Origin: a virus
Length of the DNA: 64,000 nucleotides
IMG/VR virus record: IMGVR_UViG_3300042987_002221
Coordinates: 57,205-121,204 of that record
Strand: one strand, 5' to 3'
The notes beneath the pieces were generated by a model, which saw only the letters and a list, made by a program, of their open reading frames with translations, was not told the origin of the DNA and made no database searches. The position numbers and the translations under genes are program-made. Below, in pieces: positions 1-8,422 of the stretch (within the stretch, counting starts at the first letter, position 1; each line of letters opens with the position of its first letter).

Positions 1-1
1 T

Positions 2-124
2 GATCACTTCAATAATCTAGATTTTGATTTAAAGTTAGAAGCTGAGATTGATGGTAAGAAAGAGTTTAAAGAAAAATACTATTGCATAGTAGCAACTAAA
101 AAGATGGCGTTGGATATCAAGTAG
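2..124 (+). CDS. 3' end of an unidentified protein (partial)
   Basis: An open frame enters from the left edge and ends at TAG, giving the last 40 residues of a protein. The tail is charged and ends KKMALDIK. It lies just upstream of virion genes, but no family can be recognised from this fragment. Confidence 0.6.
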   Translation, partial: DHFNNLDFDLKLEAEIDGKKEFKEKYYCIVATKKMALDIK

Positions 125-144
125 ACTTTTTATTTTCATAGAAG

Positions 145-152
145 CATAAATA
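145..152 (+). promoter_or_regulatory. Putative late promoter CATAAATA
   Basis: This matches the T4 late consensus TATAAATA at seven of eight positions, 23 nt before the start of the first complete virion gene. T4-like late sigma factors (gp55) recognise such motifs without a -35 box. Confidence 0.6.
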
Positions 153-175
153 TAAGTTGTGATCGGGAAAAAAAT

Positions 176-721
176 ATGACAACATATGTTTATAATTCAT
201 CAGGTACCGCCAATGTCTCAGCTAATATAGCAACAGACAAAGTAAGAATTGCAACGACAGCATATCCAATATTATTTGGAGTCGGGTTTCCGAATGTTTC
301 AGGCAATGGTACTGTAGTATGTGCTACCAATAGTAAAACTGTAACTGGCACTAGTAGTGATTTTGTTAATCAATTAGGTGTTGGTTATTGGATAGGAAAT
401 TCAACTGGTGTTACAGTAGGAATAGTTGCTAGCATTGCAAATGCTACAAGTTTGACACTAACTGCAAATGCAAATGTTGCAATAAGTTCAGCAGCATATA
501 AATTTACACCTTATGGTGTTCCTTATGTTGATGATGTGTTAGATAGTAGTAATTGTCCAAGAGCAAGTGGCATCGTACCGAGTAATACTGTATTAAATGA
601 CGTATATGTTGGTCAAGGCAATGTAATTAGTTTTATAAATGCCAGTGCAAGTAATGCAACTTTTAGTGTTTCTGAATTAGGTATGCCACATGCTAATACA
701 GGCACTTCAGGTTTTAATTAA
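176..721 (+). CDS. Putative virion structural protein
   Basis: A 181-residue protein rich in Asn, Ser, Thr and Val with no charged domain. This composition is typical of beta-rich phage decoration, fibre or head-surface proteins. The segment around residues 60-110 alternates short beta-like stretches with turn residues. It sits behind a late promoter motif and 10 nt ahead of another structural gene, so they are probably co-transcribed. No specific family is recognised. Confidence 0.65.
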   Translation: MTTYVYNSSGTANVSANIATDKVRIATTAYPILFGVGFPNVSGNGTVVCATNSKTVTGTSSDFVNQLGVGYWIGNSTGVTVGIVASIANATSLTLTANANVAISSAAYKFTPYGVPYVDDVLDSSNCPRASGIVPSNTVLNDVYVGQGNVISFINASASNATFSVSELGMPHANTGTSGFN

Positions 722-731
722 GGAGTAATTT

Positions 732-2234
732 ATGGCAGTTCCAGAACCAACTGAAGTAGCACCATGGTACTTGAGAAATATAAATCAAGCCCTAGAATTA
801 GATGAGGCTACTGGTAATGTATTTGTACGTACTAACGCATCTATAATAGGTAACGTCAGCGTAGGAAACGTTGCTATAGGGTCATTAGGTAATGTTGACA
901 TCTCAGGCACAACTCTTCCAGTAACCATTGATAGTGGTAACGTTACTGTATTTCAAGGAACAGATCCGTGGATTGTTTCTGGTAATGTCAATGCTACACT
1001 TAATGGTGATGCTAACGTAATTATTTCAGGCTTTAGTGGGGCAACATCAGATGCATTTGGTAGATTAAGGGTATCAGAACCTTATACCTTGTTTGATACT
1101 CAAGCTCGTTATTATGATCATGGACAGTTTGCTTCAAATATTTCTGGCACAGGTAATGTGGTTTATGTACAAAATCAAAGTAGTTATCAACTCAATGTAG
1201 GTTCAGCATCAGGCGATAGTGTTATAAGAGAAACACTAAAACCATTCCCATATCAACCTGGAAAGAGTCAACTCACACTTAATACATTTTGTATGAGTAC
1301 ACCAAAGACAAATTTGCGTCAGCGTGTAGGATTGTTTGATAGCAATGATGGGGTATTCTTTGAAAATGATGGTACCTACAACTATTTTGTTATTCGTTCC
1401 GGATCAACTGGTGTAGAAGAACGTGTAAGACAAGATGCGTGGAACGGTGATAGATTGAATGGTGCAGGTGGCGCAAATAATCCTTCTGGCTATACATTAT
1501 ATCCAGATCGCACACAGATTGTGTTTGCAGATGTTGAATGGCTTGGTGTAGGCAGTGTCCGTGTTGGATTTATTATTAATGGTGCTTATATTATTTGCCA
1601 TCAATTTAATCACGCCAATCAAACCGGAAATACTAAAGTTTATATGACTACCGCGACATTGCCTATTCGGTATGAAATCACTAACACTGGTGCTACTACA
1701 GGCACCAGTACGATGACGCAGATTTGTAGTTCAGTTATTAGCGAAGGTGGGTTTCAGTTAGCAGGATCGGGTAATCCTAGAGCGGCATCTCATTTGATTG
1801 GATCTCCTGTAACATTACCCAACGATAATAGTTTTAAACCTGTAATCGCTATCAGATTAAAGAGTACAAACTTAAATGCGGTAGTAATACCTATGAACTA
1901 CTCTTTGGTTCCTACGGCAGCTAGCATATTCCAATATAGAATATATAAAAGAGCAATAACATCAGGTGGTTCTTGGGTAGATTCAGCCGCAGATAGTTCA
2001 GTGCAATACAATCTTGGTCCTACTGCACTAGTCTCCGGTGATATTGCAGAACAGTCATTCTTGAACTCTACTAATCAAAGCACAGCAGCACCCACACAAG
2101 AAGGCTTCACTTTTGTATATCAACTTGAAAGACAGCCCTTTACTGGTGTAGCCTATGAGTATGTAATAACTATGGCAACTACTGGTCAAAATCAAACTGT
2201 ATATGCAAGTATTGAATGGCAAGAAATAACATAA
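732..2234 (+). CDS. Virion structural protein (fibre or surface type)
   Basis: A 500-residue protein with a good ribosome site (AAGGAG). The first 100 residues are repetitive and rich in GNV and SGN, like the stalk of a fibre. The rest looks like a globular beta domain (for example DAFGRLRVSEP and the aromatic-rich middle). Similar large proteins occur beside the terminase in T4-like marine and freshwater phages. It overlaps the next gene by one base, and late expression is expected. The exact place in the virion is unknown. Confidence 0.65.
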   Translation: MAVPEPTEVAPWYLRNINQALELDEATGNVFVRTNASIIGNVSVGNVAIGSLGNVDISGTTLPVTIDSGNVTVFQGTDPWIVSGNVNATLNGDANVIISGFSGATSDAFGRLRVSEPYTLFDTQARYYDHGQFASNISGTGNVVYVQNQSSYQLNVGSASGDSVIRETLKPFPYQPGKSQLTLNTFCMSTPKTNLRQRVGLFDSNDGVFFENDGTYNYFVIRSGSTGVEERVRQDAWNGDRLNGAGGANNPSGYTLYPDRTQIVFADVEWLGVGSVRVGFIINGAYIICHQFNHANQTGNTKVYMTTATLPIRYEITNTGATTGTSTMTQICSSVISEGGFQLAGSGNPRAASHLIGSPVTLPNDNSFKPVIAIRLKSTNLNAVVIPMNYSLVPTAASIFQYRIYKRAITSGGSWVDSAADSSVQYNLGPTALVSGDIAEQSFLNSTNQSTAAPTQEGFTFVYQLERQPFTGVAYEYVITMATTGQNQTVYASIEWQEIT

Positions 2235-2512
2235 TGTTTGATCCATTTAAACAATCTAAACTTCAAAACGCATATCAATCTATGAAGGAGTACAAACCTG
2301 CTCTTGAAAAAGATATGACATTAGATGAGTTAAAACGTTTGAGTGGTAATGGAAAAATTACGGGAGAAACAAGAAAAACTCCCGATTCTGCTCTAGCTAC
2401 TAAAAAAGCAGAATATATGCGCGAACATAATATTCGTCCTGGTGATAAAGAATGGTTTAAACTTTGGTTTGCACAACCAGATATTACAGGCGAAAATCCC
2501 TTCAGCAAATAA
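2234..2512 (+). CDS. Small conserved phage protein upstream of terminase
   Basis: A 92-residue charged protein beginning MFDPFKQ. The ATG overlaps the stop of the preceding gene (TAATG), so translation is probably coupled; a longer reading six codons upstream is less likely. It has many Lys and Glu residues, no membrane segment and no known motif. Its position before the large terminase suggests a virion or packaging accessory role, which is inference only. Confidence 0.6.
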   Translation: MFDPFKQSKLQNAYQSMKEYKPALEKDMTLDELKRLSGNGKITGETRKTPDSALATKKAEYMREHNIRPGDKEWFKLWFAQPDITGENPFSK

Positions 2513-2518
2513 TTACTC

Positions 2519-2526
2519 AATAAATA
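2519..2526 (+). promoter_or_regulatory. Late promoter AATAAATA abutting the terminase start
   Basis: The motif ends 5 nt before the chosen ATG of the large terminase. A T4-type late start site would fall on or next to that ATG, so the mRNA would be leaderless. Confidence 0.6.
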
Positions 2527-2531
2527 AATTT

Positions 2532-4079
2532 ATGAGTGGAACATCTACTTTAGTAAAAACACCTTATACAAAAACAATATTCAAAACACAAAAAGAATTG
2601 GATGATTTTGTAAAGTGTTGTGATCCAATAAATGGTTATCTATATTTTATGGATAACTTTTTCTATATACAACATCCTACACGAGGTAGCATGTTGTATC
2701 ATCCGTGGCCTTACCAAGAGAGGCTTATAGAAACATATCACAAATATAGATTTAGCATTAGTTTGATGCCTCGTCAAAGCGGAAAGTCAACTAGTGCAGC
2801 TGGCTACTTACTGTGGTATGCAATGTTTGTGCCTGATTCAACAATATTAATTGCAGCACATAAGTATACTGGTGCTCAAGAAATAATGCAACGTATCAGG
2901 TATGCATATGAAAATTGCCCTGATCATATCAAAGCAGGTGTTACCACTTATAACAAAGGGTCTCTTGATTTTGAGAATGGATCTCGTATAGTTTCAGCAA
3001 CAACAACTGAAAATACAGGTCGTGGTATGGCTATTTCCTTATTATACTTGGACGAATTTGCATTCGTTAGACCTAGCATTGCTGAATTATTCTGGACTTC
3101 TATTACACCTACTTTGGCAACAGGTGGTAAAGCAATAATCACAAGCACACCAAATAGTGATGAAGATCAATTTGCACTAATTTGGAAACAAGCAAACAAA
3201 TGTCAAGATGAATATGGTAACGAAACAGAATTAGGAATAAATGGTTTTAAAGCATATAAAGCACATTGGAGTGAACAACCAGGAAGAGATGATAAATGGG
3301 CTAAAGAAATGGAAGCTCAACTTGGTACAGAACGCTTTAGACGAGAAATAGGATGTGAGTTCGTTATTGCAGAAGAAACATTGATATCACCAACTACATT
3401 AGTTGATTTAAATGGTATAGAACCCGTCAGTAGAATGGGACAAGTTCGTTGGTATAAACGTCCAGAAAAGGGAAATATCTATACTGTGGCTTTAGATCCT
3501 AGCTTAGGTACTGGATCAGACCCTGCAGCAATAGAAATCTATGAAGCAAACACCACTACACAAATTGGTGAATGGAAACATAATAAAACAGATATCCCAA
3601 ATCAAATAAAATTACTAGCACAGATAAACAAATATATTGCAGAATGTACTAACGAACCAGACAGCATTTATTATTCAATTGAAAACAATAGTATAGGGGA
3701 AGCTGCGTTGATTTCATTAACCGAATACGGAGAATCAAACATTCCTGGTGTCTTTTTAAGTGAGCCGGGAAAAAAACGTAAGGGCTTCAATACAACTCAT
3801 AAAGTAAAATTAGCCGCTTGTGCTAAATTTAAAACATTAGTTGAAACAAAAAAACTAAAAATCAATAGTAAAAGTTTAATCAGTGAATGCAAAACTTTTG
3901 TGGCATTAGGTGGAAGTTATGAAGCAAAGACAGGTGAAACAGATGATTTAGTAATGGCATCACTATTATCAGTAAGAATGTTTCAGGTGTTGGGTGATTA
4001 TCATTACAATCTAGAAGAAAGAATTAGTGACCACGATGAGTTTATACAACCATTACCCTTCTTTGCAGTGCTAAATTGA
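2532..4079 (+). CDS. terL: Terminase large subunit (T4 gp17-like)
   Basis: This is the packaging motor ATPase and headful nuclease. The 515-residue product has a Walker A-type motif MPRQSGKST at residues 79-87. A Walker B run YLDE lies at 172-175, and a C-terminal RNase H-like nuclease begins VALDPSLGTGSDPA with Asp322. Length and motif order fit T4 gp17 without its long N-terminal extension. An in-frame start 30 codons upstream exists, but it would overlap the previous gene, and the late promoter sits directly before the ATG chosen here. The candidate small subunit lies far away, near 57.5 kb. Confidence 0.95.
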   Translation: MSGTSTLVKTPYTKTIFKTQKELDDFVKCCDPINGYLYFMDNFFYIQHPTRGSMLYHPWPYQERLIETYHKYRFSISLMPRQSGKSTSAAGYLLWYAMFVPDSTILIAAHKYTGAQEIMQRIRYAYENCPDHIKAGVTTYNKGSLDFENGSRIVSATTTENTGRGMAISLLYLDEFAFVRPSIAELFWTSITPTLATGGKAIITSTPNSDEDQFALIWKQANKCQDEYGNETELGINGFKAYKAHWSEQPGRDDKWAKEMEAQLGTERFRREIGCEFVIAEETLISPTTLVDLNGIEPVSRMGQVRWYKRPEKGNIYTVALDPSLGTGSDPAAIEIYEANTTTQIGEWKHNKTDIPNQIKLLAQINKYIAECTNEPDSIYYSIENNSIGEAALISLTEYGESNIPGVFLSEPGKKRKGFNTTHKVKLAACAKFKTLVETKKLKINSKSLISECKTFVALGGSYEAKTGETDDLVMASLLSVRMFQVLGDYHYNLEERISDHDEFIQPLPFFAVLN

Positions 4080-4085
4080 TAAATA
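4078..4085 (+). promoter_or_regulatory. Late promoter GATAAATA
   Basis: The motif overlaps the terminase stop codon and lies 21 nt before the 959-residue modular protein gene. Confidence 0.65.
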
Positions 4086-4106
4086 GATTTATTACTAAGA
4101 GATTTT

Positions 4107-6986
4107 ATGCCAAAAAACAATGAATCACTAAACAAAGAACTGTATAGTTTGCTAAAAACTAGAGGATTCGATCCTATTCCAAAAGATGCTACTGGAGAAA
4201 CTAGTCCAGTGCCCGATGATGCAGATGTATTTAAATTCACCTTTAAACATGACAATCAAGTTAAAGGTACAGCATATGCAACTATTGACGGAAACAACAC
4301 ATTAACAGTTTATTATGATGATGAGGTTGTTAGCGAAGAAGTAGGTGGAGTAGATGATGTAAATATGAGTTGGACCAACTTTTTAAAGTATCTAAAAATG
4401 TGGGCACAACGTAGACAAATGGGTTTTGATTTAGAAAACAAAGATCATTTACACAGTGATATGGCACAAAGAGATTATGTTAAGAAGCAAGAAGTTGCTG
4501 AAAGTAAAAAGAAATTGATGAACAAAGGAACAACCATGCCAAACATAAGTGAAGGCTATTATGCTATGGGGAAAAACAGTAGTTATAATGATAACATTCC
4601 TACTGTAAAAATAATTTTACAACATTCAAGGCAAATCCAAGAAGGTGAACAACGTTATCGTAATGTTGCAAGAATTTATTTAGAGAATACCCAAGGTGAA
4701 AGATTTTTAGCACCCACTGTAAAGCCTGGCATTGCACAAGTATATGCTAGACATTTAGCAGAAGGCGGTAGTGTTAATGATGAACGTTGGAATCACATCA
4801 AATCATTATGTGAAGAATATAGCAAAATGGCAGGGTTTGTTCGTGCAGTTCGTGGAAATCAATTCAATGAATCAGCACAGAAGTTAGTAGAAGCAGGATT
4901 GAACCATTATGTTTCATTAAGAGAAACATTAGGTAAGATGCGTGGTAATCGTGGATACAATAGTTATTTTGAAAGTTGGACTCCTACATTAATGGAGACT
5001 GATGGTGATGAAACTTCCATCAATGAATTGTTTGTTCAAGAGACATTAGATCCAAGAATTGAAAGTGTAATGCCTATTCTTTCTAAATTGAGTAAAAATT
5101 TAAGTGAAGTAAAAGAAGTTAAAGAACTAGAAGAATGGGCTAATGGTTTACTTGAAGCACCAGGTGCAGAAACATTAGCACATAACCAATCTACAGCAAA
5201 GTCTAATTTAAAGTCATTTGATTTAGAAGAAGACAGTGTAAATGAAGGTTGGTTTGCTGACACATTAAAAAGTGTGGGGAAGGCTGTATTAGACAAGCTG
5301 GCCCCAAATGATAAACAATTATTACTAAAACTACAGAGAGATATGGGAGTTCCTACAACCGCTCAACATGGTAAACCATCAATGGCAAGAATGATGAGTG
5401 ATGAAGAAGTTCAAAAATTAATTGCTGCGGCTAGAAAAGTCAATGCTGGCAGAAATTCTAGTTTATCTGAAGAAGAAGTTGAAGAAAGTGGACTGCAGGC
5501 GTATTTAGGAAACAAGAAATACGGCAAAGACGGCATGGATTCATTACGCAAAGCAGGTCGTGAAGGTGCGAGCAAAGAAAAGATGGCAAAGATTCGCGCC
5601 AAATATGATAAGTTAGATGAAGAAGGTTTGGGACCAGAACAAAAACGTGTTGGTCAACTTGGACCAACTGAAAAGGTTAAGAAAAATAGTGGTGCCAGAG
5701 GTAAACTAGTTGGTGCCAATGAAAGTGTAGAGCAAGGTGTGGCGGAAGGCTCGACTAATAAAACACTGTTTGTTATTTACTATAAAACAGGTAAGGGATT
5801 TGACGCTGGTACTGGAGATGTAGGAATACTTGCATCCAATGAACAAAAAGCAAAAGAAAAATTTGCAAAAAAATATCCTCACTTTATTGTGACTAAAATA
5901 GTAGAAGGTATGAAATATGTTCTTGTTGATTACCGTGGAAATTATTATAAAGGCATGGATAAGTTTGGTAGAAATCTTTCTACTAGAAATCCAGAAGAAG
6001 CCGAAATATTTAATTTAGAGCGTGACGCTAAAGATATAGCATTATGGACTAGAAATAGATTTAAGGCAATACCTTGGTCAGGTCAGCGAGGTGTGGCGGA
6101 AGGCTTGCCTGGTAGTCTAAGTGCTAGTGATTATATGCCGGGAGCAACTTTACCACACACTAACTGGAATTGTATTAAGTGTAGTGGTCATAAGTTTATG
6201 TACAGTTTAGATGGAAAATTAACTAAAGATAATAAAAAAGGTGCAATAAGAGTTAAATGCCCTGATTGTGGCGGTTCTGGGTTAAAGAAACCTGACCCCG
6301 GTCACGATTATTTTGGTCGAAAGAAAGAGGAAGGTGTGGCGGAAGGCTCTGAGCAAGACCTAGTATATATTTCAAAAGACCGTGCCGAGGCTTTTGAAGA
6401 ATGGATGAACAGTGAAGGTCTTGAAACTAATGTTCCTAAAAATGATTATGGAACATATATTGTTTATAATTATTCTAACGAAGATCCTACTTCAAAATTA
6501 TATGCCAGTGAATGGAATGAAAGAAGAGAAGGTGTGGCGGAAGGCACCGATGATCCTAACCCCTCAGCCGGTCCAGGATCTATATCACATTCAACACCGG
6601 TAAGACGTAATGGCAAAGATGTTGGTGAATTATTTCAAACTAAATCAGGTAGTTGGGGATTCTTTATCAATACGTCAGCCAAAACTAAAGAAGGCTTTGA
6701 GAGCAAAGAAAAAGCACTGGAAGCGATGAAACAACATTTGGGGCAAGGTATGGCGGAAGGCATGGAACAAGAATGGGAAGTAAGTTTTGAACATGGTCCA
6801 CATCAATCAGACAGTGTTAAAGTAAAGGCATCTTCTAAAGAGGAAGCTATCTCTAAAGCAAAAGAACAGGCCAAGAAAACATTTAGGACTCAAAGCCTAT
6901 CACTAAATTGGGCAAGACCTGTAAAAAAAGGTGTGGCGGAAGGGCAAGAAGACCTTGATGCACTCAAAAAATTAATGGGTAAATAA
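4107..6986 (+). CDS. Modular protein with GVAEG-delimited cassettes
   Basis: A 959-residue hydrophilic late protein with no recognised enzyme. The first 540 residues appear to be one region, containing a conserved-looking helical segment (LQAYLGNKKYGKDGM). From residue 544 on, the protein is divided by six copies of G(V/M)AEG. Between them lie modules of about 113, 76, 61, 67 and 56 residues that are unrelated to one another; the second has a Cys4 pattern (CIKC, CPDC) like a zinc ribbon. VAE|G resembles the T4 prohead protease site ([LI]xE|[GAS]), so the modules may be cut apart in the capsid. The repeat is conserved as DNA in codons this gene otherwise avoids. Seen: repeats and modules. Inferred: processing and packaging. 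Confidence 0.75.
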   Translation: MPKNNESLNKELYSLLKTRGFDPIPKDATGETSPVPDDADVFKFTFKHDNQVKGTAYATIDGNNTLTVYYDDEVVSEEVGGVDDVNMSWTNFLKYLKMWAQRRQMGFDLENKDHLHSDMAQRDYVKKQEVAESKKKLMNKGTTMPNISEGYYAMGKNSSYNDNIPTVKIILQHSRQIQEGEQRYRNVARIYLENTQGERFLAPTVKPGIAQVYARHLAEGGSVNDERWNHIKSLCEEYSKMAGFVRAVRGNQFNESAQKLVEAGLNHYVSLRETLGKMRGNRGYNSYFESWTPTLMETDGDETSINELFVQETLDPRIESVMPILSKLSKNLSEVKEVKELEEWANGLLEAPGAETLAHNQSTAKSNLKSFDLEEDSVNEGWFADTLKSVGKAVLDKLAPNDKQLLLKLQRDMGVPTTAQHGKPSMARMMSDEEVQKLIAAARKVNAGRNSSLSEEEVEESGLQAYLGNKKYGKDGMDSLRKAGREGASKEKMAKIRAKYDKLDEEGLGPEQKRVGQLGPTEKVKKNSGARGKLVGANESVEQGVAEGSTNKTLFVIYYKTGKGFDAGTGDVGILASNEQKAKEKFAKKYPHFIVTKIVEGMKYVLVDYRGNYYKGMDKFGRNLSTRNPEEAEIFNLERDAKDIALWTRNRFKAIPWSGQRGVAEGLPGSLSASDYMPGATLPHTNWNCIKCSGHKFMYSLDGKLTKDNKKGAIRVKCPDCGGSGLKKPDPGHDYFGRKKEEGVAEGSEQDLVYISKDRAEAFEEWMNSEGLETNVPKNDYGTYIVYNYSNEDPTSKLYASEWNERREGVAEGTDDPNPSAGPGSISHSTPVRRNGKDVGELFQTKSGSWGFFINTSAKTKEGFESKEKALEAMKQHLGQGMAEGMEQEWEVSFEHGPHQSDSVKVKASSKEEAISKAKEQAKKTFRTQSLSLNWARPVKKGVAEGQEDLDALKKLMGK
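5736..6944 (+). repeat. Six dispersed 15-nt direct repeats encoding G(V/M)AEG
   Basis: Copies of GGTGTGGCGGAAGGC lie in frame at 5736-5750, 6090-6104, 6333-6347 and 6531-6545 (exact). Variants with one change lie at 6747-6761 (GGTATG) and 6930-6944 (final GGG). The unit uses GCG and GGC codons that are rare in the flanking AT-rich sequence, so conservation is at DNA level as well as protein level. Related copies occur in the gene at 58598-61003. Confidence 0.9.
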
Positions 6987-6995
6987 ACTCATAAA

Positions 6996-7019
6996 AAACC
7001 GCACAAAAATGTGCGGTTT
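6996..7019 (+). terminator. Rho-independent-like terminator
   Basis: A perfect 9-bp stem AAACCGCAC/GTGCGGTTT with an A-rich loop, 9 nt after the stop of the modular protein. The T-run is short. Confidence 0.7.
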
Positions 7020-7030
7020 ACCATATCCAT

Positions 7031-7038
7031 GATAAATA
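7031..7038 (+). promoter_or_regulatory. Late promoter GATAAATA before gene 32
   Basis: The motif opens the only leader longer than 100 nt in the neighbourhood, that of the single-stranded DNA-binding protein gene. Confidence 0.6.
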
Positions 7039-7045
7039 CATTGAT

Positions 7046-7099
7046 TTCTCGCTGTGAGTATGTAATACTTACGAGAAGTTAGTCACAGTGGCTTGTGAC
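7046..7099 (+). promoter_or_regulatory. Structured 5' leader of gene 32
   Basis: Two hairpins lie in the untranslated leader. One has the stem TTCTCG/CGAGAA (7046-7051 with 7072-7077) with an inner AGTAT/ATACT. The other is GTCACA/TGTGAC (7082-7087 with 7094-7099). They are followed by a T-rich unstructured stretch and AAGGAG. In T4, gp32 represses its own mRNA through a leader pseudoknot next to an unstructured region. A similar role here is inference. Confidence 0.45.
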
Positions 7100-7148
7100 G
7101 ACTATATTCAACAGAGACCATCTCATTTTTTTTAAGGAGTAAAACAAG

Positions 7149-8132
7149 ATGCCAAGCTTAGCCGAACTACGAGCAAGAATCGCTCAACAAGAAAACAAAT
7201 CACAACAAAATTCCAATCGTGAGTCAGATAATGCAATTTATCTACATTGGAATATCCCCGAAGGTACAACTGCCTCACTAAGATTCCTACAAGACGGAAA
7301 CGAAAAGAATGAATTTTTCTGGGTAGAACGTGCGCTAATCAAACTTCCATTCAACGGAGTCAAGGGTCAACCCGAAATGAAGCGTGTTGAAGTTACAGTT
7401 CCATGTATGGAGATGTACGGAGAATCATGCCCAATTCTAGCTGAAGTTCGTCCTTGGTACAAAGATGAATCACTTAAGGAAATGGCAAACAAGTATTGGA
7501 AAAAGCGTAGTTATCTCTTTCAGGGATTTGTACATCAAAATCCTCTACAAGATGATAAGAGTCCTGCAAACACGATTCGTAAGTTTATCATCAGCCCTCA
7601 ACTTATCACTATCATTAAGTCAGGTCTAGTAGATCCAGAAATTCTAGAACTGCCAACTCACTATGAACGTGGTCTTGATTTTCATATCAAGAAGACTTCA
7701 AAGGGCGGCTATGCTGATTATGGTACTAGCAGTTGGGCAAGGCGTGAATCTGCTCTTACAGATGCAGAACGTCAGGCTATTGAAACACAAGGACTTTACA
7801 ATCTAACCGATCTTCTTCCTAAGAAGCCAACTCAATCAGAACTTGCAATCATCAAGGAAATGTTTGATGCATCGGTAAACGGTGAACAATATGACCCAAA
7901 TCGTTGGGGTAATTACTATCGTCCATTTGGAGTTAATAGCCCAAGTGCTTCTAATTCATCAACATCAAATGTTCCTCAGAACAAACAAGTAGCAGATGAA
8001 GACGAAGACACTTCTGTACAGGAACCAGTTGTTTCTAAACAACCAGTGAAGGTTCCAAGTGCAACTGTTTCTAGTGATAAGGCCAGTGACATATTGGCCA
8101 TGATCAAGGCAAGACAAACAAAAGTTGCTTAA
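7149..8132 (+). CDS. 32: Single-stranded DNA-binding protein (T4 gp32-like)
   Basis: It coats and protects ssDNA at the replication fork and in recombination. The 327-residue protein has a basic N-terminus (AELRARIAQQ) used in the family for cooperativity. The OB-fold core carries Cys residues in VTVPCMEMYGESCPIL, and there is an acidic C-terminal stretch (ADEDEDTSVQE) used to recruit partners. A short extra helix follows the acidic part (SDILAMIKARQ). It stands ahead of uvsX and uvsY, its usual working partners. A strong ribosome site and its own leader suggest separate, possibly autogenous, control. Confidence 0.9.
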   Translation: MPSLAELRARIAQQENKSQQNSNRESDNAIYLHWNIPEGTTASLRFLQDGNEKNEFFWVERALIKLPFNGVKGQPEMKRVEVTVPCMEMYGESCPILAEVRPWYKDESLKEMANKYWKKRSYLFQGFVHQNPLQDDKSPANTIRKFIISPQLITIIKSGLVDPEILELPTHYERGLDFHIKKTSKGGYADYGTSSWARRESALTDAERQAIETQGLYNLTDLLPKKPTQSELAIIKEMFDASVNGEQYDPNRWGNYYRPFGVNSPSASNSSTSNVPQNKQVADEDEDTSVQEPVVSKQPVKVPSATVSSDKASDILAMIKARQTKVA

Positions 8133-8138
8133 ATGATT

Positions 8139-8160
8139 AAAGGGAGATTAATCTCCCTTT
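8139..8160 (+). terminator. Palindromic terminator after gene 32
   Basis: A perfect 10-bp stem AAAGGGAGAT/ATCTCCCTTT lies 6 nt downstream of the gene 32 stop. It is symmetrical, so it could act in either direction; the following sequence has only a weak T-run. Confidence 0.65.
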
Positions 8161-8183
8161 ACTTAATATTTAAGGAGTAAATT

Positions 8184-8411
8184 ATGACATTACCAAATGA
8201 AAGGTTTCGTTCCTTAAAACAGGGACGAAAACTATTAGAAGAATTATGCGATCCAGGTAAAACACCTAGGGTCCCTAGTATTGTACGTGAAAGGGCTCGT
8301 GGTGCATTACGTCATTATCCAAGTGAACATGAACTTGAACGTATTGCAGATACCTGTCCAGAATATCTTGATAAACAAGTTTTAAACTTTTATCATACAG
8401 GAATTAAATGA
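8184..8411 (+). CDS. BPSL0761-like small protein
   Basis: A 75-residue protein beginning MTLPNERFRSL with a central ALRHYPSEHEL stretch. This pattern matches the small BPSL0761-type family known mainly from proteobacterial genomes. The function is unknown. The phage copy sits between gene 32 and uvsX with a clear AAGGAG site. Its likeness to a bacterial family hints at capture from a proteobacterial host. The family call is from memory of the pattern. Confidence 0.6.
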   Translation: MTLPNERFRSLKQGRKLLEELCDPGKTPRVPSIVRERARGALRHYPSEHELERIADTCPEYLDKQVLNFYHTGIK

Positions 8412-8422
8412 ATGGAGAATAA

